From: Alphaproteobacteria bacterium
Lineage (GTDB): Bacteria; Myxococcota_A; UBA796; GCA-2862545
Assembly (NCBI GenBank): GCA_020632955.1
Contig: JACKEO010000013.1
Coordinates: 62,001 to 126,000 of the forward strand
Length of the DNA: 64,000 nucleotides
Reading direction: 5' to 3'
Part shown: positions 15,414 through 23,112 of the stretch, one piece after another
Position numbering within the stretch: the stretch's first letter is position 1
Layout: the number at the start of each line of letters is the position of its first letter
The notes under the pieces: model-generated
Database searches by the model: none
Seen by the model: the letters and a program-made list of their open reading frames with translations, nothing else
What the model was told of the DNA's origin: nothing
Program-made: the position numbers and the translations under genes

Positions 15414-15947
15414 TCAGGGCGCGGTGCAGGTCCCCTCCTCGACGAAGGCGTCGAGGGCGGCCGAGCAGGAGAGCTGCACGCCCGCATCCACCACGATCTG
15501 GCATCCCAGCTCGGGTCCGCCCGTGAGCGTGTCGCAGCAGGCCTGCAGGTCCGCGCAGGCCCCGGTGGGACCACCACCGCCCGCGTTGCCGCCGGCGTTC
15601 CCGCCGCCGTTGCCGCCCGCTCCTGAGTCCCCGCCGGCACCCGAGTCCCCGGAGTCCGTGGGGCAGTCGAGCTCGCACGCCGCCGGCGCGCCGTCGGCGA
15701 GCTCCTCGCAGGAGGCCGACTCGAAGGCCGCGAGGCAGGCGTCGGACTCGGCCTGGCTGACCTCGCAGGTGGTCTGCGCGCCCACCTCGCACTGCTCGCG
15801 GCAGACCTCCTCCGACAGGCCCGCGGTGAGGCCGCACTCCGAGGCCTTCGCACAGGAGACGTCGCAGTAGCGCTGCACCTGGTCGGCGGAGGGTCCGCTG
15901 CCACTGCAGGCCAGTGCGAAGAGGAACGGGAGGATGCGGCGGGACAT
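15414..15947 (-). CDS. Cys-rich lipoprotein with Gly-rich linker
   Basis: 177 residues. Lipobox ALAC (Cys14). A Cys-rich N-terminal domain (YCDVSCAKASECG..., about 9 cysteines over residues 28-95) is joined by a DSGDSGAGGDSG and Gly/Asn-rich linker to a second small Cys-rich domain (ACADLQACCDTL...). All cysteines are in exported domains, so disulfides are likely. This two-domain layout is common in myxobacterial lipoproteins, but I know no function. It is convergent with the DUF1552 gene and divergent from the AfsR-like regulator. Confidence 0.75.
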   Translation of the reverse strand: MSRRILPFLFALACSGSGPSADQVQRYCDVSCAKASECGLTAGLSEEVCREQCEVGAQTTCEVSQAESDACLAAFESASCEELADGAPAACELDCPTDSGDSGAGGDSGAGGNGGGNAGGNAGGGGPTGACADLQACCDTLTGGPELGCQIVVDAGVQLSCSAALDAFVEEGTCTAP

Positions 15948-16038
15948 GCGGACTCCGGGAACGCGTCTGCCCCGACCTCACCCGTCCCCGCCACGCACTC
16001 CGTCGCAGCTCTGTCGCAGCCCGGTCGCGACGATAGAC

Positions 16039-18387
16039 ATGCGCATGCGTCGTCGCTGGCCCGTGGGAGCAGGGGAGGTGGACCTGGACCGCACGGCCGT
16101 GGTGCGTCCGGACGGCACCACGCTGCCGCTCACGCCCCAGGAGGCCGCCCTGTGCGAGGCCCTCTTCTCGGCGGACGGGCACCCGGTGACCCGCGAGGCG
16201 CTGCTCACCAGCGTGTGGGGCTTCCCGAAGGCCGTGGCCACCCGCGCCGTGGACCACGCGGTGGCCCGGTTGCGCCAGAAGGTGGAGGCCGACGCCGCGC
16301 GTCCGGAGACCGTGCTCGGCGTGCGTGGCGTGGGCTACCGCTACGCCGAGCCGCTCATCGATCCCGACGGCCTCGTCGGTCGCGCGAGCGACCTGCGGAG
16401 GCTGCAGGAGGCCACCACCGCAGGCCGACGGGTGACGCTGGTGGGCCCGGCCGGGGTGGGCAAGACCACCCTCGCCTCCTGGTGGGCCGCGCGCGCCGGC
16501 GTCCCCGTGGTGCCCCTCGAACCCGTGGACGCGGACGGCGTGCCGGCAGCCGTGGCCCGGGCCCTGGGCCTTCCCCCGTCGCCGCAGGCCCCCGACGCCG
16601 CGGCCCTCGGACGCGCCGCCGTGGCGCAGGGCCACGCCTGGGTGGTGCTCGACGCGGCCGAGCACGTGCTGGAGGCCGTCGGCGCGCTGTCGGCGGCCTG
16701 GGCCCGCGCGGTGCCCGAGCTGGGCCTGCTGGTCACCTCGATCACCCCGCTGGCCCTGCCCGGCGAGCGCTCCCTGCCCCTGGCCCCGCTCACCCCGGAG
16801 GCCGGGGCCAGCCTCCTTCGCCACCACCTCGGCCACACGGTCACGGGCGCGCTCCCCGACCACGCGGTGCTGAGGGAGCTCGCCACCCGCCTCGACGGTC
16901 TGCCCCTGGCGCTGGAGCTGCTGGCGGCCCGGGCCCGCGTGGCCGGGCCCGACGCCCTGCGCACCCTGGCCGACCACCCCGAGGCCCTGCGGTCCGACGG
17001 CAAGGACGCCTCGCTGCTCGCCGCGGTGGAGCGCACCTGGCGCTGGCTGGAGCCGCCCCTGCGCGAGGCGCTCTGCTGCCTCGCCCTCTTCCCCTCCCCG
17101 CCGGCCCTGGACCTGCTCGCCGCGCTCCTGGGCTGCGGCATCGGGGAGGCCCAGGCACGCCTCGAGGCCCTGCAGGCACGTGCGCTGCTCCGTGCCGACG
17201 GGGGTCCGCCGGCCGTGGTGCGGCAGGTGGCGATGCGCGAGGCCTCCCCCGCGCTGGTGCGGGCCCAGGCGGCCGAGGCCCGCGCGCGGCCGCTGGACGA
17301 CGAGACCCGGCTGCGCGCCGCCGACCGGGTGCACGCCCTCGACCCCGAGCTGGCGCTCGCCCTGGTGCTCGACGTCGTGCGCGCCGGCCTCACCACGGGG
17401 CCGGTGCGACCGGCGCGTGCCGACCAGGCGGTGGACTGGGCGGTGGCCTGCGGTGCACGGTCGGCGGAGGCGCACCTGCTCCGCGGCGCGGTGCGCACGC
17501 TCACCGGGGAGCTCGACGGCGCGACACGGGACCTCGCCCTCGCGGCCGCGTGCCCGTCCACCCGCGGCGAGGCGCTGGCCCGCCAGGCCTGGCTGGACGC
17601 GGTGCAGGGACGGCTCCCCCAGGCGGAGGTGGCGCTCGCGTCCGCGCTCGATCACGCACGCAGCACGGGGGACCTCTCCCTCGAGGCCATGGTGCGCGTG
17701 CGCTGGGGCAGCGTGCGGCACCTCGCCGGCGATCCCCGGGGCGCGCTGACCCACCTGCAGCAGGCCGCCGGCCTCCACGAGGCGCTCGACCAGCCCCTCC
17801 AGGCGGGACGGGCGCTGGCCAGCGCGGGCCTGATGTGGCTGGAGCTCGGCCAGGCCCATGCCGCCCGCGACGCCCTGCTCGCGGCGCTGGAGGCCGACCG
17901 CACCCACGGGGCCGGCGCGGCCGTGCCGCAGCACCTCCTCAACCTCGGTGGGAGCGCGCTGGACGCGGGCGCCCTCGACGAGGCGCGCGACTGGCTCACG
18001 CGCGCCGAGGCCGAAGCCCGACGGGTGGGCGACCCCACGCTGGCGGCCCAGGCGCGGATGTCCCGAGGGCTGGCGGATCTGCTCGACGGCGACGCCCTCG
18101 GCGGGCTGCGCCACCTCGCCCACGCCCGGGCGCTCCTCGCCGACCTGGATCGCCCCGTCCTCGGCGTGCTCGCCTGGGCGTGGACGGCCGTCGCGCACGC
18201 GCGCGCCGGCGACGCCGCCGAGGCGCGGGGCGCCTGGCGCCACGTGCAGACCCACCCGCGCCCGCTCCCGCCGGTGGTGGAGGACGCGCTGGGCCACTGC
18301 GAGGCCCGGGTGCACGGCAGGGAGTCCGAGGCGCCCCACGACGCACCCAGCCTGGTGCGTACCGCCTGGCGCGTGGCCACGGCCTGA
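16039..18387 (+). CDS. AfsR-like regulator: winged helix, NTPase, TPR
   Basis: 782 residues, taking the ATG at 16039 (another at 16045); the longer frame upstream overlaps the divergent gene and is not conserved-looking. Residues about 8-110 are an OmpR/PhoB-type winged helix ending in the typical VLGVRGVGYRY hairpin. Residues 136-144 are a Walker A loop (GPAGVGKTT) of an NB-ARC/STAND-type NTPase reaching to about 370. The remainder is helical, Ala/Leu-rich repeats in TPR style. It should bind DNA and switch with nucleotide state, with the TPR part sensing a partner. Cytoplasmic. No receiver domain, so not a classical two-component regulator. Targets unknown. Confidence 0.86.
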   Translation: MRMRRRWPVGAGEVDLDRTAVVRPDGTTLPLTPQEAALCEALFSADGHPVTREALLTSVWGFPKAVATRAVDHAVARLRQKVEADAARPETVLGVRGVGYRYAEPLIDPDGLVGRASDLRRLQEATTAGRRVTLVGPAGVGKTTLASWWAARAGVPVVPLEPVDADGVPAAVARALGLPPSPQAPDAAALGRAAVAQGHAWVVLDAAEHVLEAVGALSAAWARAVPELGLLVTSITPLALPGERSLPLAPLTPEAGASLLRHHLGHTVTGALPDHAVLRELATRLDGLPLALELLAARARVAGPDALRTLADHPEALRSDGKDASLLAAVERTWRWLEPPLREALCCLALFPSPPALDLLAALLGCGIGEAQARLEALQARALLRADGGPPAVVRQVAMREASPALVRAQAAEARARPLDDETRLRAADRVHALDPELALALVLDVVRAGLTTGPVRPARADQAVDWAVACGARSAEAHLLRGAVRTLTGELDGATRDLALAAACPSTRGEALARQAWLDAVQGRLPQAEVALASALDHARSTGDLSLEAMVRVRWGSVRHLAGDPRGALTHLQQAAGLHEALDQPLQAGRALASAGLMWLELGQAHAARDALLAALEADRTHGAGAAVPQHLLNLGGSALDAGALDEARDWLTRAEAEARRVGDPTLAAQARMSRGLADLLDGDALGGLRHLAHARALLADLDRPVLGVLAWAWTAVAHARAGDAAEARGAWRHVQTHPRPLPPVVEDALGHCEARVHGRESEAPHDAPSLVRTAWRVATA

Positions 18388-19017
18388 TCAGGCCGGCTTG
18401 CGCCCCGAGGCCAGGAAGGGGTGCCCGCCGTGCACGTGCACCGAGCCCTCCAGCACCTCGCGTTCGTACCCCTCGGCCGCCGCCTCCAGCGGTCGCCACA
18501 CCTCGCGCCCCATGTCGGCCTGGGCCATCAGGCTCACGATGCAGGTCTGGAGCACCCAGCGCTCGGCGTGCACGTCGAAGATCACGTAGCGGCCCCCGGG
18601 ACGCAGCAGGGCGAAGGTGGACGCGAAGACCTGCTCCCAGTCCGGGAACACCGTGAGGCCCAGGGTGACCACCACGCCGTCCAGACCGCCCTCCCGGCCC
18701 GTGGCCTCGGCCAGATCGGCGGCGGTCACCGCCCGCGCGTCGCGCTCGAGCAGGTGCACGTCGGTCCAGCCCTCCTGCGCGCAGCGGGCGCGACACCGTC
18801 GCAGCATGCCCGACGACAGGTCCACGCCCACCACGGCCCCCTGGGGCCCCACCGCGGCGCGCAGGTGCGGCAGGTTCGGCCCCGTGCCCACCGGCAGGTC
18901 GAGCACCACCCCGCCCCGCACGTCGCCGAGGGCCTCGGCGATCCGCGCGCGATAGGGCGCGTAGACCCGCTCGACGCTGGCGTCGTACACGCCGGCGAAG
19001 ACGTCGTACCAGGCCAC
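18388..19017 (-). CDS. Class I SAM-dependent methyltransferase
   Basis: 209 residues from the second of two close GTG codons; this one has GAGGAGG with a 5 bp spacer, while the first (19023) overlaps the ribosome site. The SAM-binding motif VLDLPVGTGPN is near residues 38-48, followed by VVGVDLSSGML and the post-motif VVVTLGLTVFPDW and LLRPGGRYVIFD. It resembles UbiE/Methyltransf_11 enzymes acting on small molecules; the substrate is unknown. Its stop directly abuts that of the convergent regulator, forming TGATCA. Confidence 0.83.
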   Translation of the reverse strand: MAWYDVFAGVYDASVERVYAPYRARIAEALGDVRGGVVLDLPVGTGPNLPHLRAAVGPQGAVVGVDLSSGMLRRCRARCAQEGWTDVHLLERDARAVTAADLAEATGREGGLDGVVVTLGLTVFPDWEQVFASTFALLRPGGRYVIFDVHAERWVLQTCIVSLMAQADMGREVWRPLEAAAEGYEREVLEGSVHVHGGHPFLASGRKPA

Positions 19018-19060
19018 GGACACCTCCTCGGTCCGCGCCGCCTACCGCGCCGGAGTCCCC

Positions 19061-20737
19061 TTGCGCACCCTGCCCTGGCTGGCGCTCGTCGCCTGCACGA
19101 CCGCCGATCCCGTCGACACCGACACCGACACCGACGCGCTGGCCTCCACGGCCTCCTGCCTCGACGACTGGACCGTGCAGGAGGCCGACGCCTCGCTCCC
19201 CTGCGACGGCCCCCAGCGCTGCGTGGACGGCGCGTGCGTCGATCCCTGGACGGTGGACGCCCCGGCCTGGAGCACCTGCCCCGAGGTGCCGCGGGCCGGG
19301 GGCCTGTCGCTCGCGGCCAAGGCCGCCGCCTACGAGGATCTGGTGGGCCGGGTGCACCTGCACCCCGACCTGCGCTGGGTCTCTGGCGTGCGGCTGCGAC
19401 CCGACACCGACCTCGCCACCGCCGGCTTCGACGACGTGGCCAGCTGGCGCAGCGGCGAGAACGACGGCCTGTGGTCCAGCCTCTACCTGGCCTCCCAGGC
19501 CTTCCGCTGGGCGGTCACCGACGGCGCCGAGCGCACCGAGGCCCGGGCGCGCCTCGCGATGCTCCTGCAGGGCGAACGCGAGCGCATGGACGTGTCGGGG
19601 GTGCCCGGGAACCTGGTCCGTCAGCTCGTGCCCCCCGGGGTCGCCGGCCTGGCCTGCCCCGACGACCTCGACGACTACCGGGTGGACGTCGAGAAGGACG
19701 ACAACCGCTGGGTGCGCATCGACGAGGAGGGCTGCGCGGTGGTGCTCCCCGCCACCGGCGACGCCTGGCAGCGCTCGGGGGCCTGTCCGGGCGTCGACCA
19801 TGCCGGCTGGTGCTTCCTCGACAACACCAGCAAGGACGAGTACGCCGGCCACGTCTTCGCCCTGCTGGCGGTGGTGCGCCTCGTCGACGACGCCGAGCTG
19901 CAGGGCCTCGCGGCGGGCCTGCTGGCCGACGTGGGCCACCTGCTCGCCGACCACGCGCTCGCACTCATCGACCACGACGGGCGCGTCACCGAGCACGGCG
20001 ATCTCTCGCCGCTCACCGGTCGCGACGCCCCGGGCTTCAACGCCACGATGGCCCTGGCCTTCACCGCCGCCATCGCCGACGCCACCGACGATGCCCGCCT
20101 CGACACGCTCCACGCCTGCACCGTGGACCCGTCGGGCGCCGACTGCGAGGGCCTGGTCCCGCCGAACCTCGATCCCTTCCTGTCGTACCTGCCGCTGAAC
20201 CTGATCTACGTGGACCCCAAGGGCTGCCTGAACAACGACAACAACCTCAGCATGCACCTGCTGTCGCTGGTGGATCTCGTGTGGGCGGCCCCCGATCCCG
20301 CGCTGCGGGTGGCCATGCAGGAGCACCTCCAGGCCCTCTGGGACGACCCGAACGGACGCGCCCTGCCCCACCGCCACAACGCCTGGTACGACATGATCTT
20401 CGCGGCCTTCAAGGACCTGCGTCCCGAGGGCGGCGGGCATGCGCCCGAGGCCGTGGCCGACGCGGTGTGCGGGCTGGCGCGCTTCCCCGTCGACAAGCGT
20501 GGCCGCGACATCGCCGCCTCCACCGAGGCCGAGGTCTGCCTCGACCGGCTCGACCGTCCGATGCAGGCCACGCCGCGTCCGGTGGACGACCGCTGCCCCA
20601 AGGCCATGTGGTGGTGGAACGACGCCTTCGTCATGGCCGGCTGCACCGGCGATGCGGCGCGCGTCGAGCCCCCTGCCGACTACCTGCTGCCCTACTGGAT
20701 GGCGCGGTACTTCGGCTTCGTGGGCCAGGGCGACTGA
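19061..20737 (+). CDS. Lipoprotein with helical-barrel-like body, function unknown
   Basis: 558 residues from a TTG start with GGAGTCCCC before it. Lipobox LVAC (Cys12), short DTDTDTD stalk, then a small Cys-containing segment (CDGPQRCVDGAC). The main body has Trp-rich helices (WSSLYLASQAFRW, TSKDEYAGHVFALLAVVRL, PHRHNAWYDMIFAAF) that look like an (alpha/alpha) six-hairpin barrel such as those of surface glycoside hydrolases or lyases. That assignment is inference from helix pattern only; no catalytic motif is recognised. The methyltransferase lies divergently just upstream. Confidence 0.7.
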   Translation: MRTLPWLALVACTTADPVDTDTDTDALASTASCLDDWTVQEADASLPCDGPQRCVDGACVDPWTVDAPAWSTCPEVPRAGGLSLAAKAAAYEDLVGRVHLHPDLRWVSGVRLRPDTDLATAGFDDVASWRSGENDGLWSSLYLASQAFRWAVTDGAERTEARARLAMLLQGERERMDVSGVPGNLVRQLVPPGVAGLACPDDLDDYRVDVEKDDNRWVRIDEEGCAVVLPATGDAWQRSGACPGVDHAGWCFLDNTSKDEYAGHVFALLAVVRLVDDAELQGLAAGLLADVGHLLADHALALIDHDGRVTEHGDLSPLTGRDAPGFNATMALAFTAAIADATDDARLDTLHACTVDPSGADCEGLVPPNLDPFLSYLPLNLIYVDPKGCLNNDNNLSMHLLSLVDLVWAAPDPALRVAMQEHLQALWDDPNGRALPHRHNAWYDMIFAAFKDLRPEGGGHAPEAVADAVCGLARFPVDKRGRDIAASTEAEVCLDRLDRPMQATPRPVDDRCPKAMWWWNDAFVMAGCTGDAARVEPPADYLLPYWMARYFGFVGQGD

Positions 20738-20758
20738 AGGCGCCCCCCGCCACCCGGA

Positions 20759-21076
20759 TCAGGCGGCCTCCTCCGGGAAGGCCTCCAGCGCCTCGGTGCC
20801 CAGCGCCGCCGTGACGATGGCGCGCACGGCCGGGTGGGCCACCCGGTAGCGCCGCAGCCGACCCTGCCGCTCCACCGCCACCACGCCGGCCTCCCGCAGC
20901 ACCGCGAGGTGACGGCTGACCAGCGGCTGGGGGATGCCGAGGCAGGCCGTCATCGGGCCCACGCAGCAGCCGCGGTCGAGCAGGCCTGCGGCGATGCGCA
21001 GGCGCACGGGGTGGCCCAGCGCGCGGAGCACCTCGGCGGCGGGGACCAGGTCGTCGGAGGGATTGACATATTCCAT
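20759..21076 (-). CDS. ArsR-family repressor, probably sulfur- or metal-sensing
   Basis: 105 residues with a winged-helix core: LRALGHPVRLRIAAGLL, then GCCVGPMTACLGIPQPLVSRHLAVLREAGVV for the recognition helix region, and a beta-hairpin GRLRRYRVAHP. Three cysteines (the CC pair near 37-38 and one near 44) sit where ArsR-type sensors hold their Cys ligands. With a rhodanese as divergent neighbour, sensing of persulfide or sulfide (SqrR/BigR-like) or arsenite are both possible; the second Cys of SqrR in the last helix is not present. The ATG lies inside the AT-rich operator-like repeat, so autoregulation is likely. Confidence 0.85.
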   Translation of the reverse strand: MEYVNPSDDLVPAAEVLRALGHPVRLRIAAGLLDRGCCVGPMTACLGIPQPLVSRHLAVLREAGVVAVERQGRLRRYRVAHPAVRAIVTAALGTEALEAFPEEAA

Positions 21077-21090
21077 ATCGGGAATATATC
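21063..21090 (+). promoter_or_regulatory. Rhodanese promoter with inverted-repeat operator
   Basis: TTGACA (21063-21068), 16 bp spacer, TATATC (21085-21090): the best sigma-70-like promoter in the window, in an AT-rich island in otherwise G+C-rich DNA. ATATTCC (21068-21074) and GGAATAT (21081-21087) form 7 bp inverted arms placed between the two boxes, as expected of an ArsR-type operator. The same site covers the start codon of the divergent arsR-family gene, so bound repressor would also block its own expression. Confidence 0.65.
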
Positions 21091-21126
21091 AGCCGGCGTC
21101 GGGCGAGCAAGCCCCTGGAGGTCGAG

Positions 21127-21432
21127 ATGTCCTGGCTGTCTTCCCTGTTCGGTGGTGGGAGCGATCGCATCGACGGCACCGAGGCCCGCCGCCTCGTCGC
21201 CGAGGGTGCGCTCCTGATCGACGTCCGCTCGCCCGGCGAGTTCGCCTCCGGTCACATCCAGGGCGCGAAGAACATCCCCGTGCAGCAGCTCGGCGCCCGG
21301 CTCGCCGAGGTGAACGTGGGCAAGACCGTGGTGCTGTACTGCGCCTCGGGTGCGCGCAGCGCCTCGGCCCAGGGCATGCTCGCCGGCCAGGGCATCACGG
21401 CCTTCAACCTCGGGCCGATGAGCGCCTGGTGA
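21127..21432 (+). CDS. Single-domain rhodanese (sulfurtransferase)
   Basis: 101 residues. Rhodanese motifs are clear: LLIDVRSPGEFASGHIQGAKNIP and the active-site loop YCASGARS with the catalytic Cys near residue 75. It carries a persulfide sulfur from a donor to thiol acceptors; single-domain forms often sit in sulfide or thiosulfate detoxification operons. A GGAGG lies 5 bp before the ATG. It is the first gene after the operator-bearing promoter and overlaps the next gene by 3 bp of GTGA context. Cytoplasmic. Confidence 0.9.
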   Translation: MSWLSSLFGGGSDRIDGTEARRLVAEGALLIDVRSPGEFASGHIQGAKNIPVQQLGARLAEVNVGKTVVLYCASGARSASAQGMLAGQGITAFNLGPMSAW

Positions 21433-21689
21433 GCAGCGCCCGCGACCGGCTGACGCTGCCCCTGGCGGCGTCGCTCACGCTGGGGCTCGCGCCCTTCACG
21501 CCCCAGCCCCACGTGGTGGAGAAGCTGCGGTGGCTGGCGGAGGGCGGCGCAGGCATGCGTCCCCTCGACGTCTTCGACCTGGTGCTGCACGGCAGCCCCT
21601 GGGTGTGGCTGGCGTGGGTGGCGGTGCAGGTGGCGCGCGGCACGCCTGCCGCCCCGCCGGCGCCCGCGCGTCCGTCCGACCGGTCCTGA
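21429..21689 (+). CDS. Small membrane protein of the rhodanese operon
   Basis: 86 residues from a GTG overlapping the rhodanese stop (GTGA). Two hydrophobic segments (about LTLPLAASLTLGLAPF and VFDLVLHGSPWVWLAWVAVQVA) flank the motif PQPHVVEKLRWL. Short proteins with a PEPHLVEKLRML-like motif are widespread and are often labelled RND transporter in databases, though they are far too short to be one. Function unknown; the tight coupling suggests a shared sulfur-related role with the rhodanese. Confidence 0.75.
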   Translation: MSSARDRLTLPLAASLTLGLAPFTPQPHVVEKLRWLAEGGAGMRPLDVFDLVLHGSPWVWLAWVAVQVARGTPAAPPAPARPSDRS

Positions 21690-21692
21690 CCC

Positions 21693-22388
21693 CTACAGGC
21701 TGGCGCCCACCAGCCCGCCGATGGCCGCCGTGATGCCCATGGCCGCGGCGCCCCAGAAGGCCACGCGCGCTGCACCCACCGCGGCGCTGGCCCCGCCCGC
21801 GCGGGCCGCCAGCGCGCCCAGGCCCGCGAGGAAGGCCAGGCTGCTGCCCGCCACGGCCCCCACGGTCCATCCCTCGGGGGCCAGCGCCACCACGGCCAGG
21901 GGCAGGGCGGCGCCGGCCGCGAAGGTGAACGCCGAGGCGCCCGCGGCCTGCAGGGGTCGCGCCGCCAGCTCGTCCACGATGCCCAGCTCGTCGCGCAGGT
22001 GCGCGCCCAGCGCGTCGTGGGCCATGAGCTGGTCGGCCACGCGACCCGCCAGCTCCGCGTCCAGGCCCCGGCCCTCGTAGATCCCGGCCAGCTCCATGCG
22101 CTCGTACTCGTGGTCGGCGACGAGCTCGGCCTTCTCGCGCTCGGTGTCGGCCCGCTCGGTGTCGGCCTGGCTGCTCACGCTCACGTACTCGCCCGCCGCC
22201 ATCGACATCGCGCCCGCCACCAGGCCCGCCACCCCGGTGACCAGCACCTCGTGGGCCCCCACGCCCGCGGAGGCCACGCCCAGGACCAGGCTCGCGGTGG
22301 ACACGATGCCGTCGTTCGCGCCGAGCACGGCGGCGCGCAGCCACCCGATCCGCTCCACGAAGTGCCGCTCTGCGTGACGCGGTCGCAT
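21693..22388 (-). CDS. VIT1/CCC1-family divalent metal transporter
   Basis: 231 residues, starting at the ATG of MRPRHAERHFVE. The family signature GWLRAAVLGANDGIVSTASLVLGV is at residues about 14-37, followed by GAMSMAAGEYVSVSSQADTE. A charged helical segment between transmembrane helices 2 and 3 (DTEREKAELVADHEYERMEL) corresponds to the cytosolic metal-binding domain, with three more hydrophobic helices at the C-terminus. Relatives export Fe2+ or Mn2+ from the cytosol. Five membrane spans are predicted. Convergent with the rhodanese operon, only 3 bp apart. Confidence 0.9.
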   Translation of the reverse strand: MRPRHAERHFVERIGWLRAAVLGANDGIVSTASLVLGVASAGVGAHEVLVTGVAGLVAGAMSMAAGEYVSVSSQADTERADTEREKAELVADHEYERMELAGIYEGRGLDAELAGRVADQLMAHDALGAHLRDELGIVDELAARPLQAAGASAFTFAAGAALPLAVVALAPEGWTVGAVAGSSLAFLAGLGALAARAGGASAAVGAARVAFWGAAAMGITAAIGGLVGASL

Positions 22389-22451
22389 GGCCGGGGCCCT
22401 CCTCGGTGCGCCCGCCCATAGCGCACCCGGGGTCCTCCCACCCTGGAGCAC

Positions 22452-23006
22452 TCACCCGCCCGGGGCCACCTCCAGCGTCACCCAGGTCCAGGTGTTCGCG
22501 CCGTGGTTGTGGAGGTGCAGCTGGACCGGGGCGCCCACCGGCGCGGCCACCGGGGCCTCCAGCTGGGCCTCCAGCGGGGTGGCCGGGCTGGGGATGGGCA
22601 GCGTGGTCTCCCAGAGCACGCTGCCGCCCAGGAGCACGGCCGCGTGCGCCTCGGCGGGTTCCGGTGCCGTGAGGCCGTTGTGGAAGGCGAAGACGTGCAG
22701 TCGATCCCCCACGGCGACGGGCGCGAGGGAGGGCTGGACGAGCCCGAGGTAGGCACACCGTCCGGTGTCCACCTCCACCCCGCGCCCCTCGGCGTACCAG
22801 CCGCCCACGGGGCAGTCGGCACCGTCCGGTCGGTGGCCCGCCAGCGGGTCGTCCGACGGATCGAGCGGTGCCCACGCAGCGTGATCCACCAGGGAGCGGG
22901 CCTCGGCCAGCACCGTCTCGGGCACGGGATCGCCGGCGTCCTCCCCCGTGTCGACGCACCCGCCCGCGAGCACGAGCAGCGCCGCCGCGCGACCTCTCCA
23001 GCCCAT
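22452..23006 (-). CDS. Lipoprotein of unknown function
   Basis: 184 residues from an ATG with GGAGG 7 bp upstream. Lipobox LAGGC (Cys17). The mature part is beta-rich, with two cysteines (ADCPVGG and GRCAYLG) that may pair and a C-terminal HLHNHGANTW motif. The pattern suggests a small jelly-roll or binding domain. I recognise no named family. It is divergent from the heme/copper monooxygenase-like gene with 106 bp between them, so the two could be co-regulated. Confidence 0.72.
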   Translation of the reverse strand: MGWRGRAAALLVLAGGCVDTGEDAGDPVPETVLAEARSLVDHAAWAPLDPSDDPLAGHRPDGADCPVGGWYAEGRGVEVDTGRCAYLGLVQPSLAPVAVGDRLHVFAFHNGLTAPEPAEAHAAVLLGGSVLWETTLPIPSPATPLEAQLEAPVAAPVGAPVQLHLHNHGANTWTWVTLEVAPGG

Positions 23007-23112
23007 GCAGTCGCCTCCGGGCACCCGACGCTCCCCCGTCACCACACGCAACACTGACTTGTGGGTCACGGGTGGCAGGGTGTATCCAGACGGCCGCCCG
23101 GGAGGAGCCCCC

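Noticed and set aside
18380..18395. Terminator at the 16 bp palindrome over the two convergent stops
   Set aside because: There is no loop and no T-tract, and the sequence follows largely from two abutting TGA codons with G+C-rich flanks.
19061..20737. Named glycoside hydrolase
   Set aside because: The helical pattern suggests a six-hairpin barrel but no catalytic motif of any GH family is visible.
21429..21689. RND efflux transporter
   Set aside because: At 86 residues with two hydrophobic segments it cannot be an RND pump; that label is a common database error for this type of small protein.
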